Source: an uncultured beta proteobacterium
GTDB taxonomy: Bacteria > Pseudomonadota > Gammaproteobacteria > Burkholderiales > Burkholderiaceae
Assembly (NCBI GenBank): GCA_903835865.1
Contig: CAILON010000050.1
Span: forward strand, 1 to 9,356
Length of the DNA stretch: 9,356 bases
Direction of reading: 5' to 3'
Part shown: piece by piece, positions 1 to 9,356 of the stretch
Layout of the letters: every line of letters starts with the position of its first letter
Numbering within the stretch: position 1 is the stretch's first letter
Position numbers and translations under genes: made by a program
The notes under the pieces: generated by a model
Seen by the model: the letters and a program-made list of their open reading frames with translations, nothing else
What the model was told of the DNA's origin: nothing
The model's database searches: none

Positions 1-1038
1 CAAGATACTGCGCGTGCTAAAGATATTATTGGACGCACCGCAACCTTAGAGTCACGTCTTGCTGACCCAATCGTTTCTACCATTGGTATTGGCGAAACCC
101 CACCTCCTGGAATGGATGTATTTCGCTTTGGTGAAACTCGTCTAGGCGTGTTTAAGAAATCCGTTATTTTCAGTGGCGATCGCATTACCGATGCGAGTGC
201 TGGCTTTGATCAAAACCAAAGACCTGCAGTGAACATTTCTTTAGATGCTGCTGGTGGTCGAGTGATGCAAGAAATCACTCGTGAAAACATTGGCAAACCA
301 ATGGGCATGATCCTCTTTGAAAAGGGTAAAGGTGAAGTTCTCACTATTGCCACTATTCAAGGGGAATTTGGCTCTAAATTCCAAATTACGGGTCAGCCAA
401 CTACGGCAAGCGCTAATGATTTGGCGCTCTTGCTACGCGCAGGCTCACTAGCAGCCCCAATGGAGATTATTGAAGAGCGCACCATTGGACCGAGTTTAGG
501 TGCCGAGAATATTGAGAAGGGCTTTAAATCCCTACTGATCGGATTTGCTGCGATTGCTATTTTCATGATGGCCTACTACCTACTCTTTGGCTTTTTCTCG
601 GTCATTGCTTTGGCAGTGAACTTGCTCTTATTGATCTCCGTTCTATCAATGCTTCAGGCAACACTGACCCTTCCTGGTATTGCGGCGATGGCCTTGGCAC
701 TCGGTATGGCGATTGACTCCAACGTGTTGATTAACGAACGTATTCGTGAAGAGCTGCGCAATGGCGCTGCGCCCCATACAGCTATTTCAGTAGGCTTTGA
801 TAAGGCTTGGGCAACCATTTTGGACTCTAACGTCACCACCTTAATTGCTGGTCTTGCCTTGCTCGCCTTTGGCTCAGGCCCTATTAAAGGATTCGCGGTA
901 GTGCATTGTCTTGGTATTTTGACCTCGATGTTCTCAGCAGTCTTCTTCTCGCGTGGCCTTGTTAATCTCTGGTACGGCAGACATAAAAAGATTCAGAAAC
1001 TCGCTATTGGCCAAGTTTGGCGCCCACAGGAGAAATAA
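1..1038 (+). CDS. secD: Protein translocase subunit SecD, 5'-truncated by window edge
   Basis: SecD pairs with SecF in the inner membrane and uses the proton motive force to help SecYEG pull preproteins across. The frame is open from base 1, so the start lies outside the window. The 345 residues present are a little over half of the roughly 615-residue E. coli protein. The fragment opens with QDTARAKDIIGRTATLE, matching the periplasmic P1 domain. The conserved stretch ALLLRAGSLAAPMEIIEERT lies near residues 142-161. Five membrane segments follow at about 177-197, 199-220, 224-244, 276-292 and 298-322. The fourth-helix motif GMAIDSNVLINERIREEL carries the Asp (codon 715-717) that corresponds to the proton-path Asp519 of E. 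coli SecD. Seen: frame, motifs and TAA stop at 1036-1038. Inferred: the missing N-terminal helix and the start of P1 lie upstream, probably after yajC as in related genomes. It is cotranscribed with secF, which begins three bases later. Confidence 0.97.
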   Translation, partial: QDTARAKDIIGRTATLESRLADPIVSTIGIGETPPPGMDVFRFGETRLGVFKKSVIFSGDRITDASAGFDQNQRPAVNISLDAAGGRVMQEITRENIGKPMGMILFEKGKGEVLTIATIQGEFGSKFQITGQPTTASANDLALLLRAGSLAAPMEIIEERTIGPSLGAENIEKGFKSLLIGFAAIAIFMMAYYLLFGFFSVIALAVNLLLLISVLSMLQATLTLPGIAAMALALGMAIDSNVLINERIREELRNGAAPHTAISVGFDKAWATILDSNVTTLIAGLALLAFGSGPIKGFAVVHCLGILTSMFSAVFFSRGLVNLWYGRHKKIQKLAIGQVWRPQEK

Positions 1039-1041
1039 GTC

Positions 1042-2012
1042 ATGGAATTTTTTCGCATCAAAAAAGATATTCCATTTATGCGCCATGCATTGGTGCTCAA
1101 TGCGATTTCTCTCATCACCTTCTTAGCAGCAGTATTTTTCCTCTGGCATAACGGACTACATCTTTCTATCGAATTTACGGGTGGTACCGTTATGGAGGTG
1201 AGCTATCCACAAACAGCTCCTCTAGACTCCATTCGCGCCAAAGTAGAAAAACTAGGCTATGCAGATACGCAAATCCAAAATTTTGGTAGCTCACGTGATG
1301 TGATGATTCGCCTCCCTTTGCAAAAGGATGCTGAAGGCAAGCTAATCTCCTCTGCGGATCAAAGCACTGCCGTGATGCAAGCACTTGATCCTAGCGCCAC
1401 GGGGGCAAAGCTTCAGCGAGTTGAATTTGTGGGCCCACAAGTTGGTCAAGAATTAGCATTTGATGGTCTGAAAGCACTGATCTTTGTGATCATCGGCATC
1501 GTTGTGTATCTTTCATTCCGCTTTGAGTGGAAATTTGCTCTGGCCGGCATCATTGCAAACTTGCATGACATCGTGATCATCTTGGGCTTCTTTGCATTTT
1601 TCCAATGGGAGTTTTCACTCTCAGTACTGGCTGCTGTATTGGCAGTTCTGGGCTACTCCGTAAACGAGTCAGTGGTGATCTTTGACCGTATTCGTGAAAA
1701 CTTTCGCAAGTACCGCAAGATGAACACGCGTGAGATTATTGATAACGCCATTACCAGCACTATCAGCCGTACCGTAATTACTCACGGTAGTACTGAGATG
1801 ATGGTTCTGGCGATGTTGATATTTGGTGGCCCAACCTTGTTCTACTTCGCCTTAGCCCTCACCATTGGTATTTTGTTTGGCATTTACTCTTCTGTCTTCG
1901 TTGCAGCAGCACTAGCAATGTGGCTTGGTGTTACCCGCGAAGATTTAATCAAAGGCGATAAAAAGCCCGATGACGATGCAAGAAAAGATGATCCTAATTT
2001 TGGCGCTAGAGT

Positions 2013-2016
<4 letters not shown>
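1042..2016 (+). CDS. secF: Protein translocase subunit SecF
   Basis: SecF is the partner of SecD in the proton-driven Sec accessory complex of the inner membrane. The product has 324 residues, the usual length (E. coli 323). Membrane helix 1 is near residues 16-35, followed by the periplasmic domain with the FTGGT signature at 45-49 and the QNFGSS motif at 80-84. Helices 2-6 lie at about 143-158, 165-187, 192-214, 253-272 and 273-296. The helix-4 motif LGYSVNESVVIFDRIREN (203-220) is clear. A charged Lys/Asp tail follows residue 303. A ribosome site AGGAGA at 1028-1033 sits 8 bases before the ATG, inside the end of secD, so translation is probably coupled. Two acidic positions that are Asp in E. 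coli are Glu here (E44 before FTGGT, E209 in NES). I believe this is ordinary for Burkholderiales. The TAA stop overlaps the stop of the convergent waaA by four bases. Confidence 0.97.
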
Positions 2017-5453
<3,437 letters not shown>

Positions 5454-5461
5454 GTTTGAGT

Positions 5462-5491
5462 CAAGGTAATTGAAGAAATTACCTTGTATTT
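5462..5491 (+). terminator. Intrinsic terminator of the GST gene
   Basis: A perfect 10-base-pair stem, CAAGGTAATT (5462-5471) and AATTACCTTG (5477-5486), encloses the loop GAAGA. It is followed by TATTTTT (5487-5493), whose last two bases are within the mnmA stop codon. The T-run is on the plus strand, so the main target is the GST transcript. On the minus strand the hairpin is followed by ACTCAAACTT, a poor tail, so it would end mnmA transcripts only weakly or act as a 3' stabiliser. Confidence 0.85.
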
Positions 5492-6607
5492 TTAGGCGGA
5501 GATAATTCCACCACCAAGACAAATATCACCGTCATATAAAACGGCTGATTGTCCTGGCGTAACTGCCCACTGAGCATCTGGAAAGCTCAACTCAAAACTG
5601 AGTGGGCCTTCTTTGCCCTCACTAATTACACAAGCAGAATCTGTTTGACGATAACGTGTCTTAGCAGAATAGTTTCCTGAAGTAGGTGCGCTACCGGCAA
5701 CCCAACTTGCATCAATTGCTTCGAGCCTGTTAGCCAATAACCATGGGTGTTCATGGCCTTGTGCCACATACAAAGTATTGTTCGATACATCCTTGCGCGC
5801 TACATACCATGCATCGCCGTTACCATCTTGGCTTCCGCCTATTCCAATACCTTTACGCTGCCCCAAGGTGAAGAAAGCTAAGCCCATATGCTCGCCAACT
5901 ACCTTGCCTTCAGGAGTTTTAATGGGGCCGGGAGTTGTTGGTAAATATCGGTTTAAGAATTCTCTAAAAGGACGCTCGCCAATAAAACAAATTCCAGTGG
6001 AATCTTTTTTACGCGCATTGGGTAAAGCAATTTTTTCTGCAATCTGACGTACTTCTGTTTTCGGAATCTCTCCGAGCGGAAACAAAACATTTGCCAATTG
6101 AGTTTGCGTTAAGCGATGTAAAAAGTAACTTTGATCTTTACTGGCATCCACTGCTTTTAACAATTGCACTTTGCCTGCCACGTGGCGCACTCTTGCATAG
6201 TGACCAGTAGCAATAGCATCGGCACCCAAACTCATGGCATGATCTAAAAAGGCTTTGAACTTAATTTCGGCATTACAAAGTACATCCGGATTTGGGGTGC
6301 GCCCAGCAGCGTATTCGCGCAAAAAGTCAGCAAAGACCCGCTCGCGGTATTCGGCAGCAAAATTGACTGCCTCCACATCAATCCCAATCAAATCGGCTAC
6401 TGAGACAACATCGAGCCAATCCTGACGGGCTGAACAATATTCGTCATTGTCGTCATCCTCCCAATTTTTCATAAAGAGACCGACCACTTCGTAGCCCTGC
6501 TCTTTAAGCATCCAGGCAGCAACTGACGAATCTACCCCTCCAGACATGCCAATGACGACTTTGTTAGGCTTTATGGGTGGGATTGAAGAAGAATTGAGCT
6601 GGATCAT
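5492..6607 (-). CDS. mnmA: tRNA-specific 2-thiouridylase MnmA
   Basis: MnmA makes the 2-thio group of wobble uridine 34 in tRNA-Lys, tRNA-Glu and tRNA-Gln, activating the base with ATP and taking sulfur from the IscS/Tus relay. The 371-residue product matches family length (E. coli 368). The N-terminal PP-loop GMSGGVDSS (20-28) binds [12 protein letters not shown] follows at 45-53. NPDVLCN carries the catalytic Cys111 and STGICFIG the second catalytic Cys207. [16 protein letters not shown] and [11 protein letters not shown] are also present, and the protein ends in the typical CLGGGI. The ATG at 6607-6605 is chosen; a TTG lies immediately before it at 6610-6608 and would add one residue. No clear Shine-Dalgarno sequence precedes either. 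About ten residues precede the position where E. coli MnmA aligns, so a start within this leader cannot be excluded. It is monocistronic, divergent from pntAA and convergent with GST. Confidence 0.96.
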   Translation of the reverse strand: MIQLNSSSIPPIKPNKVVIGMSGGVDSSVAAWMLKEQGYEVVGLFMKNWEDDDNDEYCSARQDWLDVVSVADLIGIDVEAVNFAAEYRERVFADFLREYAAGRTPNPDVLCNAEIKFKAFLDHAMSLGADAIATGHYARVRHVAGKVQLLKAVDASKDQSYFLHRLTQTQLANVLFPLGEIPKTEVRQIAEKIALPNARKKDSTGICFIGERPFREFLNRYLPTTPGPIKTPEGKVVGEHMGLAFFTLGQRKGIGIGGSQDGNGDAWYVARKDVSNNTLYVAQGHEHPWLLANRLEAIDASWVAGSAPTSGNYSAKTRYRQTDSACVISEGKEGPLSFELSFPDAQWAVTPGQSAVLYDGDICLGGGIISA

Positions 6608-6645
6608 CAAAAAATGCGAGAATTCAATTTAAGCTGGCAAACCAC

Positions 6646-6674
6646 ATTGTAGAAGTCTTAGTCTAATTTCACAC
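6646..6674 (-). promoter_or_regulatory. Possible mnmA promoter
   Basis: On the minus strand TACAAT (6651-6646, 5 of 6 to the -10 consensus) lies 17 bases after GTGTGA (6674-6669, 3 of 6 to the -35 consensus). It would give a leader of about 30 bases. The spacing is ideal but the -35 is poor. Confidence 0.3.
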
Positions 6675-6716
6675 GAATTTGGGCTAAAACTGGGTTAGTG
6701 GTCTGTGGGGTAAGTA

Positions 6717-6750
6717 AATAGCTGCTATTGCGACTATTTAATTAAAATAG
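6717..6750. repeat. AATAG/CTATT inverted-repeat cluster upstream of pntAA
   Basis: AATAGC (6717-6722) and GCTATT (6724-6729) form a perfect dyad around one T. Five bases after it, CTATTT (6734-6739) and AAATAG (6745-6750) form a second dyad around AATTA. The five-base core thus occurs four times in 34 bases in the order AATAG, CTATT, CTATT, AATAG. Its position just upstream of a good -10 lacking a -35 suggests a regulator-binding region for the pnt operon. The cluster is A+T-rich, which raises the chance of accidental repeats. Confidence 0.4.
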
Positions 6751-6756
6751 ATTTTT

Positions 6757-6762
6757 TATAAA
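6757..6762 (+). promoter_or_regulatory. Probable -10 element of the pntAA-pntAB-pntB operon
   Basis: TATAAA matches 5 of 6 bases of the -10 consensus and lies 21 bases before the pntAA ATG, which predicts a leader of about 15 bases just long enough for the GGAGA ribosome site (6773-6777). No hexamer close to TTGACA occurs 15-19 bases upstream; that stretch belongs to the second dyad of the AATAG/CTATT cluster. A promoter needing an activator would fit. Confidence 0.45.
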
Positions 6763-6783
6763 TTTTGCTTTTGGAGACATGCC

Positions 6784-7914
6784 ATGCGCATAGGAGTACC
6801 ACTGGAAACAAGGCCCGGGGAAACTCGAGTAGCCGCTACACCAGAAACCGTTAAAAAACTGATTAGCCAGGGTCATACCGTCGTCATTCAAAAAGATGCG
6901 GGTGTGAAAGCCAGTCAACCAGACTCCGCATACGAAGCCGTTGGTGCCTCCATTGGCAGCGCTGCAGATGCTTTTGGCGCTGAGCTAGTACTCAAAGTAC
7001 GCGCTCCTGAGGCGGCTGAATTAAAGCAAATTAAAGCTGGTAGCGTGCTCATGGGCATGCTGGATCCATTTGATAACGACAACATTGCTGCAATGGCTGC
7101 TCAAGGCGTGACTGCATTCTCATTAGAGGCTGCGCCACGCACCACTCGCGCTCAAAGCATGGACGTACTTTCCTCGCAAGCCAATATTGCTGGTTACAAA
7201 GCAGTCCTGGTTGCGGCGAATGAGTATCAACGCTTTATGCCAATGCTGATGACTGCTGCAGGCACTGTTAAAGCAGCGCGTGTATTAATTCTGGGTGCAG
7301 GTGTTGCCGGCTTACAAGCTATTGCTACCGCTAAACGTCTAGGTGCTGTGATTGAAGCCTCTGATGTACGTCCAGCCGCTAAAGAGCAAATTGAATCCTT
7401 AGGTGCAAAGTTTGTTGATGTACCTTATGAAACAGATGAAGAGCGTGAAATCGCTCAAGGCGTTGGTGGCTATGCCCGTCCAATGCCAGAAGCTTGGATG
7501 AAACGTCAAGCTGCTTTGGTTGCTGAGCGCGCTCAACAAGCTGACATCGTCATTACAACTGCGTTAATTCCAGGTCGCAAGCCTCCAGTCCTGTTGCACA
7601 GCGATACCGTTGCCAATATGAAACCTGGCTCTGTGGTGATCGACTTGGCTGCAGGTAAAGGCGATAACGGGTCTGGTAACTGCCCTCTCACTCAAGCCGA
7701 TAAATTGGTTGATGTAAATGGTGTGAAGATTGTGGGTTACACCAATTTAGCCAGCATGGTTGCAGCAGATGCTTCAGCACTGTACTCACGTAACTTACTC
7801 GACTTCCTCAAGCTCATTGTGGATAAAGATGCGAAGTTAGTGATCCCCACAGATGATGACATCGTTACTGCTTGCTTAATGTGTCGAGATGGTCAAGCCA
7901 TCCGTAAAAACTAA
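6784..7914 (+). CDS. pntAA: NAD(P) transhydrogenase subunit alpha part 1 (domain I, NAD(H)-binding)
   Basis: This is the soluble, cytoplasmic NAD(H)-binding component of proton-translocating transhydrogenase, which uses the proton gradient to reduce NADP with NADH. The product has 376 residues, close to the R. rubrum-type separate domain I, and lacks the membrane part fused to it in E. coli PntA. It has the family opening RIGVPLET and RPGETRVAATPETV at 10-23. The RTTRAQSMD motif (119-127) contains the conserved Arg, Gln and Asp around the nicotinamide site. The Rossmann signature GAGVAGLQAIATAKRLGA is at 171-188 and DVRPA at 194-198. GYARPM (229-234) fits the mobile loop that closes over NAD(H). 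The ATG is chosen because GGAGA (6773-6777) lies six bases before it. An out-of-frame ATG at 6779 is too close to that site. pntAB follows after 25 bases. Confidence 0.96.
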   Translation: MRIGVPLETRPGETRVAATPETVKKLISQGHTVVIQKDAGVKASQPDSAYEAVGASIGSAADAFGAELVLKVRAPEAAELKQIKAGSVLMGMLDPFDNDNIAAMAAQGVTAFSLEAAPRTTRAQSMDVLSSQANIAGYKAVLVAANEYQRFMPMLMTAAGTVKAARVLILGAGVAGLQAIATAKRLGAVIEASDVRPAAKEQIESLGAKFVDVPYETDEEREIAQGVGGYARPMPEAWMKRQAALVAERAQQADIVITTALIPGRKPPVLLHSDTVANMKPGSVVIDLAAGKGDNGSGNCPLTQADKLVDVNGVKIVGYTNLASMVAADASALYSRNLLDFLKLIVDKDAKLVIPTDDDIVTACLMCRDGQAIRKN

Positions 7915-7939
7915 TATTAAAAAATTCTAAGGAAATATT

Positions 7940-8278
7940 ATGGATCTCGCTGCCTTTCAAAGCATCCTCACAGTCCAAAACATCACCGTGTTTGTTCTGG
8001 CCATTTTTGTTGGCTACCACGTAGTGTGGAACGTGACACCAGCACTACATACTCCTTTGATGGCTGTAACGAACGCTATCTCTGGAATTATTATTGTTGG
8101 CGCCTTACTGCAAACCGAAGTTATCGGCGGTGATGAAATCACCCTCACCAGCATTATTGGTGCGGTCGCAGTATTCCTCGCATCTATCAACATTTTTGGT
8201 GGCTTTATGGTCACCCGTCGCATGCTAGAGATGTTCAAGAAAAAAGCTCCGAAGGCTGATGCAGCCGGAACTAAATAA
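7940..8278 (+). CDS. pntAB: NAD(P) transhydrogenase subunit alpha part 2 (membrane domain IIa)
   Basis: A small integral membrane subunit that supplies the first part of the proton channel and contacts PntB. Its 112 residues contain three hydrophobic segments at about 14-30, 40-58 and 69-92, as expected for domain IIa in the three-subunit enzymes. The family motif [20 protein letters not shown] (29-48) is the strongest diagnostic stretch, followed by SGIIIVGAL. The C-terminus is a short Lys/Ala-rich tail. A very good ribosome site, TAAGGA (7928-7933), sits six bases before the ATG. It lies between pntAA and pntB, in the usual order. Ending of one polypeptide and restart here, rather than a fused PntA, is a lineage trait and not a frameshift: a stop, spacer and new ribosome site are all in place. 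Confidence 0.95.
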   Translation: MDLAAFQSILTVQNITVFVLAIFVGYHVVWNVTPALHTPLMAVTNAISGIIIVGALLQTEVIGGDEITLTSIIGAVAVFLASINIFGGFMVTRRMLEMFKKKAPKADAAGTK

Positions 8279-8321
8279 AACCAGAACAAAACTTGTCTAG
8301 AGACTAATTGAGACCAAAATA

Positions 8322-9356
8322 ATGTCAAACATCACCGCTATTTCTTACCTCATTTCCTCAGTGCTATTTATTCTGGCACTGCGTGGACTGTCATCACCAA
8401 CTACTTCACGCCAAGGCAATACCTTTGGCATGATTGGTATGCTATTGGCCGTCATTACCACCTTCTTCATTCCTGACTTCAAGCCTGTTATCTCTTTAAT
8501 TGGCGTTGCGATAGTTGGTGGCGCCATCATCGGAACGATTGCTGCTAAACGCGTACAAATGACTAAGATGCCTGAGCTCGTTGCTTTGATGCACTCCTTT
8601 GTGGGCTTGTCTGCTGTCTTAATCGCGATTGCTGCTGTATTTAATCCTGCACAAGACCATACTGGCGCCCAGAAGATTGAGCTCTTTATTGGCGCGTTCA
8701 TTGGTGCCATCACCTTTACCGCATCTGTCATTGCCTTTGGTAAGTTGTCAGGCAAAGTCAGTGGTAAGCCTGTGAGCTTTACTGGTCAACATTTACTCAA
8801 CTTAGTTTTAGCAATTTCCATGGTGGGCGCTGGTATTGCTTACTACATGGGTGATAGCCACGCAGCCTTCTTGGCAATGTGTGCGATTGCCTTGGTATTG
8901 GGCGTGACCTTGATCATTCCAATTGGTGGAGCAGATATGCCAGTGGTTGTATCGATGCTTAATAGCTACTCTGGTTGGGCGGCTGCAGGTATTGGCTTCA
9001 CTTTAAATAACCCTGTGTTGATTATTGCTGGCGCTTGCGTTGGATCATCAGGTGCGATTCTGTCCTACATTATGTGTAAGGCGATGAACCGTTCCATCAT
9101 TGCAGTATTGCTCGGCGGCTTCGGTGCTGAAACTGCTGCTGGTGGTGGCGACGACGATGGGAGTCCAAAGAACTATAAGACTGGATCCCCAGAAGATGCT
9201 GCCTTCCTAATGGAAAATGCTGATACTGTCATCATCGTTCCTGGCTATGGCTTAGCAGTGGCACGTGCACAGCATGCTCTTAAAGAACTTACTGAAAAAC
9301 TTACACATCATGGCGTAACCGTGAAATATGCGATCCACCCAGTTGCAGGTCGTATG
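8322..9356 (+). CDS. pntB: NAD(P) transhydrogenase subunit beta, 3'-truncated by window edge
   Basis: PntB carries most of the proton channel (domain IIb) and the NADP(H)-binding domain III. The frame is open from ATG 8322 to the last base, giving 345 residues of an expected 460-480. The first 270 residues hold about nine hydrophobic segments. His91 in LMHSFVGLSAVL matches the channel His91 of E. coli PntB. GGADMPVVVSMLNSYSGWAA begins at 202, with Asp205 and Asn214 matching conserved channel residues. A flexible Gly/Asp-rich linker (about 270-290, including GGGDDD) leads to domain III, where VPGYGLAVARAQ (306-317) is the NADP(H)-binding loop. The window stops inside HPVAGRM. Only a weak TGAGA (8309-8313) precedes the ATG, 43 bases after pntAB, so coupling with pntAB may help translation. 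Confidence 0.96.
   Translation, partial: MSNITAISYLISSVLFILALRGLSSPTTSRQGNTFGMIGMLLAVITTFFIPDFKPVISLIGVAIVGGAIIGTIAAKRVQMTKMPELVALMHSFVGLSAVLIAIAAVFNPAQDHTGAQKIELFIGAFIGAITFTASVIAFGKLSGKVSGKPVSFTGQHLLNLVLAISMVGAGIAYYMGDSHAAFLAMCAIALVLGVTLIIPIGGADMPVVVSMLNSYSGWAAAGIGFTLNNPVLIIAGACVGSSGAILSYIMCKAMNRSIIAVLLGGFGAETAAGGGDDDGSPKNYKTGSPEDAAFLMENADTVIIVPGYGLAVARAQHALKELTEKLTHHGVTVKYAIHPVAGRM

Noticed and set aside
176..183. GCGATCGC octamer, also at 5092-5099, resembling the cyanobacterial HIP1 repeat
   Set aside because: Only two copies, both inside coding sequence of betaproteobacterial genes; compatible with chance.
5778..6047. 89-codon open frame on the plus strand inside mnmA
   Set aside because: Antisense to conserved MnmA motifs including the STGICFIG region; explained by mnmA codon use.
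6608..6610. TTG start for mnmA one codon upstream
   Set aside because: The next codon is ATG, the stronger start, and no ribosome site favours the TTG.
6779..6793. Tiny upstream ORF (ATG CCA TGC GCA TAG) overlapping the pntAA start
   Set aside because: Only one base separates it from the GGAGA site, too close for initiation, so it is unlikely to be translated or to act as a leader peptide.
8300..8314. Direct repeat GAGAC (8300-8304 and 8310-8314) before pntB
   Set aside because: Five-base units in a short spacer are expected by chance; neither makes a stable hairpin that would clearly mask the pntB start.
8014..8328. 104-codon open frame on the minus strand
   Set aside because: Antisense to pntAB and the pntAB-pntB spacer. 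No ribosome site, no recognisable domain; a shadow of a conserved membrane gene.
8345..8755. 136-codon open frame on the minus strand
   Set aside because: It lies antisense inside pntB, whose frame is secured by family motifs on both sides. Its composition is the mirror of hydrophobic codons and matches no family I recognise.

Overview
The window reads as a piece of a betaproteobacterial core chromosome, most likely Burkholderiales. A free-living Polynucleobacter-like member of the Burkholderiaceae is my best guess. The basis is the moderate G+C by eye (about 45-48%), the wording of SecF, PurB and the three-subunit transhydrogenase, very tight gene packing and short intergenic gaps. The species cannot be fixed by eye. 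All eight genes are recognisable housekeeping genes. I see no insertion sequence, phage gene, CRISPR array, toxin-antitoxin pair, RNA gene or sign of recent transfer.

Layout: (1) 1-2016, plus strand: the 3' part of secD, then complete secF three bases later, which together form the membrane motor assisting the Sec translocon. (2) 2013-4750, minus strand: purB followed by waaA in a coupled pair. The purB stop and waaA start overlap in GTGA, and the waaA stop overlaps the secF stop tail to tail. (3) 4751-4838: an 88-base divergent promoter region. (4) 4839-5453, plus: a YibF-type glutathione S-transferase, closed by a strong hairpin terminator at 5462-5491. (5) 5492-6607, minus: mnmA, tRNA 2-thiouridylase. 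(6) 6608-6783: a 176-base divergent region, the largest gap in the window, with an AATAG/CTATT inverted-repeat cluster. (7) 6784-9356, plus: pntAA, pntAB and the 5' part of pntB, the three-subunit proton-translocating NAD(P) transhydrogenase, cut by the window end.

The genes serve separate core functions: protein export, LPS inner-core assembly, purine synthesis, thiol chemistry, tRNA modification and NADPH supply. Strand order alternates, so promoters sit in the two divergent gaps. The convergent ends either share a terminator (GST/mnmA) or overlap outright (secF/waaA).

I looked for an undescribed system and did not find one. The points that deserve a second look are regulatory: a probable leaderless GST transcript with a dyad in its promoter spacer, the repeat cluster upstream of pntAA, and the overlapping gene junctions.
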